Notes under the pieces: model-generated | Database searches by the model: none | What the model was told of the DNA's origin: nothing | What the model saw: the letters and a program-made list of their open reading frames with translations, nothing else | Shown here: positions 15,400 through 22,515 of the stretch, piece after piece | How the letters are laid out: each line of letters begins with the position of its first letter | Position numbering within the stretch: the stretch's first letter is position 1 | Source of the DNA: Hydrogenothermaceae bacterium | GTDB lineage: Bacteria; Aquificota; Aquificia; Aquificales; Hydrogenothermaceae | DNA: 64,000 bases | Direction of reading: 5' to 3' | Assembly (NCBI GenBank): GCA_015519975.1 | Contig: WIAL01000051.1 | Location: 1-64,000 of the forward strand | Position numbers and translations under genes: made by a program

Positions 15400-15741
15400 A
15401 TGGATTTGCTAAAAGCTTCCAAAATTGTTAATGATTTATCTTTACCTGCACATGTATGGAAATTAGTTGATGTAATCGATTTAGTTTTTGTTCTAAAAAA
15501 GAAAAACAGATTAGAAGAAGAAACTTTCATAATTAGGATTGAAATATTAAAAGATACTTTCAATACATATTTAGTTGCTGTTGTTCCACCGTCTGCATAC
15601 ACATCAATATCAACATATAACTTTTTAAAAGAAATTGGAGACAAACATTTCACGGCTACTTCTCCTGATCCTTATGTTGCTCTTGAGAAAGTTCTTGTTG
15701 AACTAAAGGACTTTTTAGAGAAATATCAGCTAATAGACTAA
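15400..15741 (+). CDS. Hypothetical rightward protein divergent from MuA
   Basis: 113 residues with good coding character (starting MDLLKASKIVNDL), preceded by GGAGGAACTGGTAAA before ATG. It reads against the early operon and ends 85 bp inside the convergent gene at 15656. No family recognised. Its transcript would be antisense to the leader of the MuA mRNA, so it may have a regulatory effect. Confidence 0.55.
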   Translation: MDLLKASKIVNDLSLPAHVWKLVDVIDLVFVLKKKNRLEEETFIIRIEILKDTFNTYLVAVVPPSAYTSISTYNFLKEIGDKHFTATSPDPYVALEKVLVELKDFLEKYQLID

Positions 15742-15907
15742 TAAATCCCTTTTCCTTTTTTGCCTTCTTCTTAATCTTTTTTCCAACTGCTTTATAAGCC
15801 TCTAAATATGCTTCTACCCTTGTTGTTTTTATGTTAGCTTTTAGGTATTTTCTTTCTTCAAACATTTTGTTTACCTCCAGTTTTATTCTCTTTGCTTGAG
15901 CAAACAT
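15656..15907 (-). CDS. Hypothetical basic early protein
   Basis: 83 residues, Lys-rich and helical (MFAQAKRIKLEVNK at the start). The ATG follows GAGGAGATAGTC and lies only 17 bp downstream of a late-unit palindrome, so it is the first gene of that unit, with MuA next in the same direction. It overlaps the convergent plus-strand gene at its 3' end. Confidence 0.55.
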   Translation of the reverse strand: MFAQAKRIKLEVNKMFEERKYLKANIKTTRVEAYLEAYKAVGKKIKKKAKKEKGFISLLADISLKSPLVQQELSQEQHKDQEK

Positions 15908-16139
15908 GACTATCTCCTCGAGGGGTGTTATATATAACAAGCGAAGGTTTTTTTGAATATATCTTTATTAGGAACCTGTAATCAAAATGAGGGTCTAACT
16001 TTTTAATGAAACCTATAATAAAAGCTAATGGTATTAAGAAAGAAAATATAGAAAACAAAAATAGAACTCTAAAAAGATGGAAAACTGTATATAAAAACAA
16101 CAATGCTAAATATTTAAAAATTCGTTTAACCATTTTCAA
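15858..16139 (-). CDS. Putative small membrane protein
   Basis: About 94 residues from a TTG at 16137-16139 that sits eight bases after GGAGG; an ATG two codons later is an alternative. The N-terminal half is strongly hydrophobic (FKYLALLFLYTVFHLF, LFLFSIFSFLIPLAFIIGF) and the C-terminal part is basic. A rightward ORF (16006-16269) with a C-terminal hydrophobic tail occupies the same DNA. I favour the leftward one because of its ribosome binding site and the operon direction. Confidence 0.45.
   Translation of the reverse strand: MKMVKRIFKYLALLFLYTVFHLFRVLFLFSIFSFLIPLAFIIGFIKKLDPHFDYRFLIKIYSKKPSLVIYNTPRGDSHVCSSKENKTGGKQNV
15925..15940 (-). promoter_or_regulatory. Late-unit palindrome copy 2 (TGTTATATATAACACC, leftward)
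   Basis: Matches the palindrome with its conserved AACACC side facing the 15907 gene and, beyond it, MuA. The distal side has one mismatch (TTGTT). The distance to the start codon is only 17 bp, so the transcript probably starts in or at the edge of the motif. Confidence 0.7.
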
Positions 16140-16602
16140 TGCAATCACCTCCGAAATAGAGGAACTTCAAAGCAGTAGAAGTTTCCTTGATAAACTTGGA
16201 GACTTTCTCATTAAAGCTTCTATTGCTGTCCTTTTCCTTTCTATAGCTTATTTTTTCTTTACGAGATAATCCTTTCCCAAAAAGCTCACTAATAAAGCAA
16301 GCTCTTTGAAAAAGGGTCTGCCCTAAAGCAGACCAGTTAATGGAGGGGGATACTACCTTTAGGAGGCTGTGCCCTACATCGGCGGGATACCCTACGGCGG
16401 CGGAAGAGAGGGTGTTATATATAACACTTGTGGATTTTTCTTTAGGTAAAGTTATTTTTATGGAAGTTTTCAAACTTTTATGGAATTCAAATATGGATTT
16501 TTTAATTTTGCTATTTAATATTTCTTCTATATTAAAAGCAGGAGAATTATTGTTGGAAATTGCTAAACTTGATAAAAAACCTGTATATATAAAAGCTTTC
16601 AT
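16126..16602 (-). CDS. Doubtful ORF spanning the structured RNA region
   Basis: A 158-residue open frame whose start is preceded by AAGGAGAATTGAA, next to the upstream gene's stop. However, it runs through the palindrome at 16412, the GC-rich element and the terminator hairpin below, and its middle has atypical composition. The N-terminal part may be a short real gene, and the open frame may persist because the GC-rich DNA lacks stops. A rightward ORF at 16460-16675 with two hydrophobic segments competes for the same DNA. Confidence 0.25.
   Translation of the reverse strand: MKAFIYTGFLSSLAISNNNSPAFNIEEILNSKIKKSIFEFHKSLKTSIKITLPKEKSTSVIYNTLSSAAVGYPADVGHSLLKVVSPSINWSALGQTLFQRACFISELFGKGLSRKEKISYRKEKDSNRSFNEKVSKFIKETSTALKFLYFGGDCIENG
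16309..16334 (-). terminator. Intrinsic terminator of the 16.4-kb RNA
   Basis: On the minus strand the stem GGTCTGC/GCAGACC (16334-16328 with 16321-16315) has a TTTAGG loop and is followed by CTTTTT. This is a strong leftward rho-independent terminator lying between the Ner/CII genes and MuA. Confidence 0.75.
16309..16411 (-). ncRNA. Putative ~103-nt structured phage RNA
   Basis: The leftward unit starts at a late-type palindrome (16412-16427), runs through a GC-rich segment with short local stems and ends in the intrinsic terminator. The terminator loop CTTTAGG can pair with CCTAAAG encoded at 16357-16363, forming a pseudoknot that encloses the middle of the RNA. GC content is far above the surroundings. 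No class is recognised; a packaging-type RNA, a regulatory sRNA or a CRISPR-repeat mimic are all open. Confidence 0.6.
16412..16427 (-). promoter_or_regulatory. Late-unit palindrome copy 3, GTGTTATATATAACAC
   Basis: A perfect palindrome with the conserved AACACC side facing leftward into the structured RNA. The rightward side reads AACACTT and departs from the shared AACACC, which supports leftward use. Confidence 0.7.
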
Positions 16603-16603
16603 T

Positions 16604-16837
16604 TCAATTCTCCTTCCCTTTATGTTGTTTAATGCTGTTAGCTTTGTAATAATCCTTATCAGGAATTTGTTTTGAAATTTTTTCTATCTGAAAAATTAAA
16701 ACTGATATTGAAATAATCAGAGCAACTAACAAAGTAGAAATTAACTTTAATAAAGTTTTTGGTTTATCAAATATCAAATCTAAAACCATATAAATTAAAG
16801 CTGCTTCTACAATTATTGAAGCAATTATCTCTTCCAT
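16604..16837 (-). CDS. Small two-helix membrane protein
   Basis: 77 residues with hydrophobic segments at about 4-22 and 33-50 followed by a Lys-rich tail. The start ATG overlaps the previous stop (TAATG), and AAGGAGAGG precedes it, so translation is coupled to the CII-like gene. Function unknown; inner membrane location is inferred. Confidence 0.6.
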   Translation of the reverse strand: MEEIIASIIVEAALIYMVLDLIFDKPKTLLKLISTLLVALIISISVLIFQIEKISKQIPDKDYYKANSIKQHKGKEN

Positions 16838-17295
16838 TACTTCCTCTCCTTCTCCAGCTTTAGCTTTAGTTGAACTAATGCTTCTATTGCTTCATTTATT
16901 TCCTTGTCAAGTTCATCTATTTCTTTGTTTTCCAAAATTCCGTCTGATATGGCTTTTCCGAACTTTTCAATTACATCTGATGTTTCTTTCATTACTTGTC
17001 CGGTATGCTGTATTAGTTGCCCGAAACCTTCCTCTACTTCTGGCAGAGGAATAACTACGCAGTTTGACCAGGAAGCAAGTTTTTTTAGCGTTTTTACAGG
17101 TCTTATCCTTTTCCATGCACCTACGAATACAGCTAAACTTGGGGTAGAATCCCCATACCTGTAAGCTTTAATCGAACTTGGTTTTGAACCTATAAATTCA
17201 GCTAAATCGATATCATCAAATCCCTTATCCTTTCCTTCCTGGAAAATTTCCATTCCCAGTTCCAGTGCTATGTCTTTAAAGGCAGGTTTACACAT
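16837..17295 (-). CDS. Phage CII-type regulatory protein (CP76/YmfL-like)
   Basis: About 152 residues resembling phage regulatory CII-family proteins: an N-terminal helix-turn-helix region (IDLAEFIGSKPSSIKAYRYG), a central SLAVFVGAWKRI segment and a helical coiled C-terminus. I place the start at the ATG of 17293-17295 because AGGGGGAAATTAGCA precedes it; an earlier start would overlap the upstream gene. It probably acts in the lysis-lysogeny switch with CI and the Ner-like protein. Confidence 0.65.
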   Translation of the reverse strand: MCKPAFKDIALELGMEIFQEGKDKGFDDIDLAEFIGSKPSSIKAYRYGDSTPSLAVFVGAWKRIRPVKTLKKLASWSNCVVIPLPEVEEGFGQLIQHTGQVMKETSDVIEKFGKAISDGILENKEIDELDKEINEAIEALVQLKLKLEKERK

Positions 17296-17308
17296 TGCTA
17301 ATTTCCCC

Positions 17309-17641
17309 CTAATTTTTATTTGCAATTGGGTTTTCAGTTTTTTCTTGTGAATTATTTGGATTTTTCAATGTTTTTGTCAGCTTTTGCTTGGTATCTTTAT
17401 AATCAAAACTACTGGAGGTGTCCTGATGAGCGTAAGGAAACAGGTTAGAAACTCCGAGAAATTTTTCTATCTGGAGAGCTATTCTTTTGGAGCGAGTAGT
17501 TCCATTAAGAATTTTATAAATTGTACTTGTGTTTACTCCGAGCTTACGGGCAATATCAATAGGTCTAATACCCTTTTCTAACAGTAGCTTACGAATATAG
17601 ACTACTTCCCTATTGTCAAGATAGACTTTTTCTCTTATCAT
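17309..17641 (-). CDS. Ner/Cro-like helix-turn-helix regulator
   Basis: 110 residues with an HTH at about 25-46 (RPIDIARKLGVNTSTIYKIL). It is the first gene after the early promoter and divergent from the repressor, exactly where Mu has ner. Ner-type proteins damp early and repressor transcription to favour lytic growth. The C-terminal ~40 residues are polar and Asn/Lys-rich. Confidence 0.75.
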   Translation of the reverse strand: MIREKVYLDNREVVYIRKLLLEKGIRPIDIARKLGVNTSTIYKILNGTTRSKRIALQIEKFLGVSNLFPYAHQDTSSSFDYKDTKQKLTKTLKNPNNSQEKTENPIANKN

Positions 17642-17658
17642 TATTTATAGCTCTTATG

Positions 17659-17670
17659 TGCAATTTTGCA
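17659..17670. promoter_or_regulatory. Candidate repressor operator TGCAATTTTGCA
   Basis: A near-palindrome just downstream of the early promoter -10 box and overlapping the -35 region of the likely repressor promoter. Position fits an operator for CI or the Ner-like protein. It is unrelated to the late-unit palindrome. Confidence 0.45.
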
Positions 17671-17695
17671 TATGTTAGTAATGTTTATTATATGG
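17667..17695 (+). promoter_or_regulatory. Candidate repressor promoter (TTGCAT-N17-TATATG)
   Basis: Rightward hexamers with 17-bp spacing lead toward the CI gene and overlap the early promoter's -10 region. The two promoters face each other and should compete. Confidence 0.4.
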
Positions 17696-17715
17696 TTAGT
17701 TTTGGAAAGTGTCAA
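17687..17715 (-). promoter_or_regulatory. Early promoter, consensus TTGACA-N17-TATAAT
   Basis: On the minus strand TTGACA (17715-17710) and TATAAT (17692-17687) are separated by exactly 17 bp, a full sigma70 consensus, and drive the Ner-like gene and the early region. It is by far the best such match around the regulatory genes. Confidence 0.88.
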
Positions 17716-17757
17716 GTATTTTGTTAAGTTTTGTTTATTTTTGGTTGGTAGGTGTTA

Positions 17758-18447
17758 ATGCTGGTTATGGAAAAAGCGGTAGATAGCAACTCTATAGGTA
17801 GTAGAATTAAGAAACTTATAGAAGTATTAGGTTTAAGTCAGAGAAAATTTGCCAAAGAATTAAACATATCTCATGCCACTATTTCTGAATATATAGCAGG
17901 GAATATAAAGCCTTCTCCAAAAGTACTAAAAGCAATAGAACAAAAATTCAACGTCAACCCCGAATGGCTCCGAGAAGGCAAAGGGGAGATGTTTTTGCCA
18001 GCTATTGAGGAAGAAGAGGAGATAGTAGTTCCTCTTTATCCAGATGTGCAGGTATCTGCTGGGTTTGGTGTAGAGCCGGGGGAAGAAAGAAAAGTTTATG
18101 TTAAGTTTTCATACGAATTTGCCAGAAAATTCTTAAAGCTAACTTCACCTAACGGATTAGAGTTAGTCCCAGTAATTGGAAACTCAATGGAACCTACCAT
18201 TCCATCTGGAGTAATGGCAATAATAAAACTTTACGAAAAAGAAGGTATTATATATGACGGTGGTATATATGTTATCCGTATTGGTAACGAAGTATTCATA
18301 AAGCGAATAATCCGAGATCCTCTGAAAAACAGATTGCTGCTAAAAAGCGACAATCCAGACTACGAACCGATAGTAGTAGAAAAAGAGGATTTAGACAGAG
18401 TCCACATAATTGGCAGATTTATAACATACATACCACCACCGATTTAA
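17758..18447 (+). CDS. CI/LexA-like self-cleaving phage repressor
   Basis: It maintains lysogeny by repressing the early promoter. The ~229-residue protein has an Xre-type HTH (about 24-50, LSQRKFAKELNISHATISEY), a cleavage site Ala101-Gly102 (QVSAGFG), and an S24 peptidase domain with Ser143 (GNSMEPT) and Lys182 (VFIKRI). This implies RecA-dependent autocleavage and SOS induction, unlike the Mu repressor. The ATG at 17758 is preceded by TAGGTGTTA; an alternative ATG lies three codons on. Confidence 0.92.
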   Translation: MLVMEKAVDSNSIGSRIKKLIEVLGLSQRKFAKELNISHATISEYIAGNIKPSPKVLKAIEQKFNVNPEWLREGKGEMFLPAIEEEEEIVVPLYPDVQVSAGFGVEPGEERKVYVKFSYEFARKFLKLTSPNGLELVPVIGNSMEPTIPSGVMAIIKLYEKEGIIYDGGIYVIRIGNEVFIKRIIRDPLKNRLLLKSDNPDYEPIVVEKEDLDRVHIIGRFITYIPPPI

Positions 18448-18482
18448 TAAAGGTTTAATTTTTTTATATAGGGGGAATAAAT

Positions 18483-19088
18483 ATGAATAAAAAACTAAAA
18501 ATAGCATTAGGGGTTTTTATTGCTTTTATAATTATCTTGATTTTAATACCCTCGGAAAATAAAAATTCTGCAAAAACAGAAAGCAATGCTCCAGTAGTAT
18601 CTAAAGTAAACCCTCCCAAAATGGAAAATTTACTTCCAGAAAAGCAATTAATGAAAGAGTTTTTAGACAAATCCTATACATACTATAGACCAAAGATAAT
18701 AGATCTTGGAAATCAAATTATAAATATTGCTGATAATGAGGGTATTTATAGCTATAAATTGAGTAAATTATGTCAACAAGTTTTTAATTTAAAAAAGGAT
18801 TATGATAATTTCACAAAAGAAATTTCTAAAAAGGCTCAAGAATTAAATGTAAAAGATAAATTTTTGAAACTTAAACTTTCATTCATTGATAATCAATGTA
18901 TAGGTAAAACAGCACAATTAATGATTACTTCTATAAATGCATTTTGCGTTAACTACGATAGAAATGAACTCTCCAAAGAGGAACTTCAAAAAGTTTACAA
19001 CTCTTCAAAAAATGAATTCCTGAAATATATAAAAGAAAATTCTAATGAGTTTTTGAATGGATGTTATGAAAAGCTAAGGGAGGTTTAG
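18483..19088 (+). CDS. Membrane-anchored protein of unknown function (lysogenic cassette)
   Basis: 201 residues with one N-terminal hydrophobic helix (IALGVFIAFIIILILIP) after a Lys-rich start, then a soluble helical domain with several Cys. AGGGGGAATAAAT precedes the ATG. It follows the repressor in the same direction and may be expressed in the lysogen. Superinfection exclusion is a possible but unproven role. Confidence 0.65.
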   Translation: MNKKLKIALGVFIAFIIILILIPSENKNSAKTESNAPVVSKVNPPKMENLLPEKQLMKEFLDKSYTYYRPKIIDLGNQIINIADNEGIYSYKLSKLCQQVFNLKKDYDNFTKEISKKAQELNVKDKFLKLKLSFIDNQCIGKTAQLMITSINAFCVNYDRNELSKEELQKVYNSSKNEFLKYIKENSNEFLNGCYEKLREV

Positions 19089-19090
19089 AT

Positions 19091-19663
19091 ATGCCTGATT
19101 TACGCCTGTTAAAAGAAAAGCAAAAATTAAAAAAAGAGATAGAAGCTTTTCAAGAAAATATAGAAAATTATAAAGAAGAGATTAAAAACTTACTTATAAC
19201 AAAAAAAGAGGAAATCAAAGATGAAATTATAGAAAAGATTTTTAAAGACTTTGAAAAGTTCTTCTCTATAAAAGACAAAGAGTTAAAAATCGAAAGAAAA
19301 GAAAATGCAATTTATGCTTTATACGAAGATGAACCTTTAGTAAAGTTAACTATTATAGATTCAGCGAATATTGATGAACTAATAAGGGTAAAGATAGAAA
19401 CAGATAACGAAGATTTTTATATTTCTGCAAAAATATACACTCCCAATTATAAACCTAATTTTACACAAGCAGTTCTTAGCTCGTCTGATGATAGAGAAAT
19501 GATAGAAATGCGACAAAAAAGAAACGCATTAGAAAATGAAAAAGCTATTTTAGAAAACCAGTTAAACTATTTAAAAAGCAAACAGAAGCCATCGATTATT
19601 TATCTTATAAAAGACATAAGATTTTCGTATTTCCAAGAAGTTTTAGAATTTTTATTCAGATAA
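19091..19663 (+). CDS. Coiled-coil protein of unknown function
   Basis: 190 residues with N-terminal coiled coil (about 5-65), a beta-rich middle and a second coiled segment around ALENEKAILENQLNYL. It starts 2 bp after the previous stop, so it is likely cotranslated. No family recognised. Confidence 0.6.
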   Translation: MPDLRLLKEKQKLKKEIEAFQENIENYKEEIKNLLITKKEEIKDEIIEKIFKDFEKFFSIKDKELKIERKENAIYALYEDEPLVKLTIIDSANIDELIRVKIETDNEDFYISAKIYTPNYKPNFTQAVLSSSDDREMIEMRQKRNALENEKAILENQLNYLKSKQKPSIIYLIKDIRFSYFQEVLEFLFR

Positions 19664-19679
19664 GTTTTGAGGTCTTGTT

Positions 19680-20234
19680 ATGTTTACATATGAAGAAGCT
19701 ATGGAGCTCATAAGGGAAGAAAAATTATTACTTTCACCCTTAAACTTATCAAGTTTAAAACGCAACTGGAAAGTAGAATTAAAAAGTAATATCAACGAAC
19801 ATAATAAATTTTTTCTTGATATATATGTTGGTTCTCAAGGTTTCAAAATAATTTTATCTGCAAATTCTAAAACACTAAAAACTTCACATAATCACAGAAT
19901 AGATAAAATACCTTTAATTAGACTTGATTACGGAGGTAGACATAAGAATCCTGAAAAAGCTAATAATAAGATTCCCGACTGGATTGCTCAATTCGCTGGA
20001 AAAGATTTCGATAGGGACGAACCTCATGTTCATATATATGTAGAATCTAACGGTCTTTCTGATTTGAAATGGGCAGTTCCTTTAGATTATTTTGAGTTAG
20101 ATGGAAGAAGATTTTCTTTGCCTTTTATAACTTCTTTTAAGGATTTTCTCTTGGCAACAGAAGAATTTGCATATATCATTAATATTCTAAACTTTTCAGA
20201 TTATTTTAAGGTAAATGGAAGTTTATTTGAGTAA
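19680..20234 (+). CDS. DUF6978-like protein
   Basis: 184 residues with a region DYGGRHKN...FAGKDFDRDEPHVHIY that recalls the DUF6978 family, which is often next to DUF1828/DUF1829 proteins. The pairing is seen here. Such pairs are predicted toxin-antitoxin or defence modules; this is family association, not proof. Codon use is AT-rich like the neighbouring cassette genes. Confidence 0.55.
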   Translation: MFTYEEAMELIREEKLLLSPLNLSSLKRNWKVELKSNINEHNKFFLDIYVGSQGFKIILSANSKTLKTSHNHRIDKIPLIRLDYGGRHKNPEKANNKIPDWIAQFAGKDFDRDEPHVHIYVESNGLSDLKWAVPLDYFELDGRRFSLPFITSFKDFLLATEEFAYIINILNFSDYFKVNGSLFE

Positions 20235-20240
20235 ACGCTA

Positions 20241-21020
20241 ATGAAAGAAAAAGTAAAAGGACTTGTTGGAGAGTATTATCAATGGCTTTTTAATAAGGTA
20301 GATGTTTTAGAGTTAGAAGAATCAGAATGGGTTATTACAGGAACGCCTTTTGAAAACTTTATGGGTGATTTAATTGATTTGTATATAAAAATATCTGGAA
20401 ACGAAATTATAATATCCGACGGAGGAGAAACCTTATCTAACTTAGAGTTTGTAGGGGTAAATATTAATAAGTCCAAAAGAAGAAAACAAATTTTTGAAAA
20501 TATAATAATGACTTATGGAATATCGACTGATGGCAAATCATTATTTGTAAAAGCAACCGAAAAAGACTTTGTAAAGAAGAAACATCAACTTATACAGGCT
20601 ATTTTGCAAATTAGCGATATGTTTCTATTAACTAAAGAAAATATTTCTTCAATTTTTAAAGAAGATGTTAAAACATTTTTAGAAGAAAAAGATATTCCAT
20701 TTACAGAAGACATATTACTTAGAGGTAAAAGTGGTCTTGAATTTAATATAGATTTTTTAGTTTTTTCAAAAAATACTGAAAAAATTATAAAAGCCACAAA
20801 TAATCCAAATAAAAACACCATAGCAACTTTTTTATTTGCATGGGAAGATGTTAAAGAAATAAGAGAAAAAAAGAAAGCATTAGACGCTATTATGATTTTT
20901 AATGATACCAATAAAAAAATTCCTGAAGAATATTTAACAGCTTTAGAACAAAAAAATGCATACTATATTTTATGGTCTGAACGATATGAGACTAAAAATT
21001 TAGAACTATTAGCTGCATAG
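20241..21020 (+). CDS. DUF1828/DUF1829-domain protein
   Basis: 259 residues. The N-terminal half fits DUF1828 (TGTPFENFMGDLIDLYI then IIISDGGETLSNL) and the C-terminal half resembles DUF1829, with an FLFAWEDVKEIR segment. It follows the DUF6978-like gene by 6 bp and closes the rightward lysogenic cassette, convergent with baseplate J. A partner role in a defence or toxin-antitoxin pair is inferred. Confidence 0.65.
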   Translation: MKEKVKGLVGEYYQWLFNKVDVLELEESEWVITGTPFENFMGDLIDLYIKISGNEIIISDGGETLSNLEFVGVNINKSKRRKQIFENIIMTYGISTDGKSLFVKATEKDFVKKKHQLIQAILQISDMFLLTKENISSIFKEDVKTFLEEKDIPFTEDILLRGKSGLEFNIDFLVFSKNTEKIIKATNNPNKNTIATFLFAWEDVKEIREKKKALDAIMIFNDTNKKIPEEYLTALEQKNAYYILWSERYETKNLELLAA

Positions 21021-21026
21021 TTAAAA

Positions 21027-22109
21027 CTACACAATTCTCACCCCTACCACTCTCCCCACACCTACCTCATCTTTTTGAATATCTGTATAAACAGGACTAA
21101 TAACATCAACCTTAAACACTCCTTTTATGTCCATTAGCTTATAAATAAGAATATCAGGATTTATAGGCTTTCCTATTTTGCTTCTTGTTTCAAGGATAAA
21201 TTCTTCTACCCTTTTGTTTGCTTCTTCCAAAATTTGATTTGCCATAGGAACGTAATCTGGGAGTAATGTAAGCTCTACTTCTACATCATAAGGAACCTCT
21301 GTCACAGCATTAACATGGACTAAATCCGTTAAAGGTCTAACATCTTCAGCTGAGAGTATCTGACTAACTTTATCTAAAACTGTCTGTGGAACAGGTAAAT
21401 CTTTTGTCAAAACAATAACAAAAACTTCTCCTGGTGTTGTGGAGTCTGAGTAAGCATTTACATCAATAATAGAGCTATCTGCAGTCATAGCCCAAAAGAT
21501 ATAACCTTTTCTGCTTCCTGCAGTGTTAAACCTCCAGGGTGCAAGTATTATTCTTTCCCTAAAATGCTCGTCATCTTCGGCTTCTGTTCCTCCAGTAGAT
21601 ACTGTTATATTTTCAGCTTTTAGAACATAAGAAACAGGGCTTACAGGCTGGTTTATCTCTCCAGCTACAAATCCATTACCCATTGTTCCAGCTGTTTCAC
21701 ACTGGTAAACCACATCAAAAGTTTGAATATCTGCAGGAACTATTACAGTCTCAACAGGCTTGAAAATAGTTTTACCATCTTTTGCAATAAGTTTAATGTT
21801 CTCATTAATCACTATTTGAGGATGAGGAACTTCAAAGGTGAACCTAACAGTAGTTTTTGCTGGTTGAGGTGGTAGTCTAACAACACCAAGCCATTCACCA
21901 AGTAAATCTAAAGCTTCTCCAGATGCATATCTTAAAAAGTTTTGTTTTCTATAGTAGTTAATCTTTCCTTCAAGATGGGTTCTATTGTAGGCAATTAAAT
22001 CTATTAAAAAACTTTCTACATCAGAAGGGTTAACCCACTTGCCAGTAAGTTTGTAGTAATCCTCACGCAGTTTTGCAATTAACTGGTCTGGAGGGGTTAT
22101 TGTAAACAT
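21027..22109 (-). CDS. Baseplate assembly protein J (Mu gp47/P2 J-like)
   Basis: 360 residues with the family pattern: LREDYYKLTGKWVNPSD at the start, a GEALDLLGEWLGVVRLPPQPA segment near 70-90, and GGTEAEDDEHFRERIILAP near 190. It forms the baseplate wedge. It is the last gene of the leftward terminase-spike unit. Confidence 0.93.
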   Translation of the reverse strand: MFTITPPDQLIAKLREDYYKLTGKWVNPSDVESFLIDLIAYNRTHLEGKINYYRKQNFLRYASGEALDLLGEWLGVVRLPPQPAKTTVRFTFEVPHPQIVINENIKLIAKDGKTIFKPVETVIVPADIQTFDVVYQCETAGTMGNGFVAGEINQPVSPVSYVLKAENITVSTGGTEAEDDEHFRERIILAPWRFNTAGSRKGYIFWAMTADSSIIDVNAYSDSTTPGEVFVIVLTKDLPVPQTVLDKVSQILSAEDVRPLTDLVHVNAVTEVPYDVEVELTLLPDYVPMANQILEEANKRVEEFILETRSKIGKPINPDILIYKLMDIKGVFKVDVISPVYTDIQKDEVGVGRVVGVRIV

Positions 22110-22120
22110 AGCTTATTCTC

Positions 22121-22513
22121 CTATTTTGGAATTTCTATTGGTTTTGTTAATATGTCCATTGCATTTTGATAGCCCTCTAAAACAGAAGCTAAATCAACTG
22201 CTGAAAAACCTAAAACAATGCCAGCTGAATAATCACCAGTTGGAGCATTAGATGCATTATTTATTCTACTAACCAAATTACCGCTTGCTGGAGCAAGTTC
22301 CAAAACATAAAGTCCAGTCCCTTGCAGTTTATTTAAAAGGTCTCCAGTTCCAGCAAGCATATTATTTAAAACATTTATTTTCTGTCCAAGTTGGTCAGCC
22401 ACTGCTGAATATTTATTAAATAAATCTCCTGCTTCTGCTTGTATCTTTCCTAAACTTTGAGCCGAACCTGAAAATACATCTCCAAGTGTTTTACTTTGCC
22501 AAACATCAGCCAT
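22121..22513 (-). CDS. Hypothetical tail-region protein
   Basis: 130 residues, Gly/Ala/Leu-rich and helical with a polar N-terminus (MADVWQSKTLGDVFSGSAQ). It lies between spike V and baseplate J, where Mu-like phages usually have a gp46/W-type protein. The gp25-like W protein is elsewhere in this phage, so this may be an unrelated baseplate accessory. Confidence 0.6.
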   Translation of the reverse strand: MADVWQSKTLGDVFSGSAQSLGKIQAEAGDLFNKYSAVADQLGQKINVLNNMLAGTGDLLNKLQGTGLYVLELAPASGNLVSRINNASNAPTGDYSAGIVLGFSAVDLASVLEGYQNAMDILTKPIEIPK

Positions 22514-22515
22514 TT

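Noticed and set aside
16006-16269. Rightward ORF with a C-terminal hydrophobic tail
   Set aside because: No ribosome binding site at its start, and it is opposite a leftward ORF that has one and fits the operon direction.
16460-16675. Rightward two-helix membrane ORF downstream of the 16412 palindrome
   Set aside because: The palindrome's conserved AACACC side faces the other way, the ribosome binding site is weak, and a well-supported leftward gene (16604-16837) overlaps it.
21000-21030. Terminator between the convergent DUF1828 and baseplate J genes
   Set aside because: Only a weak TAGTT/AACTA hairpin with no T-run or G+C stem.
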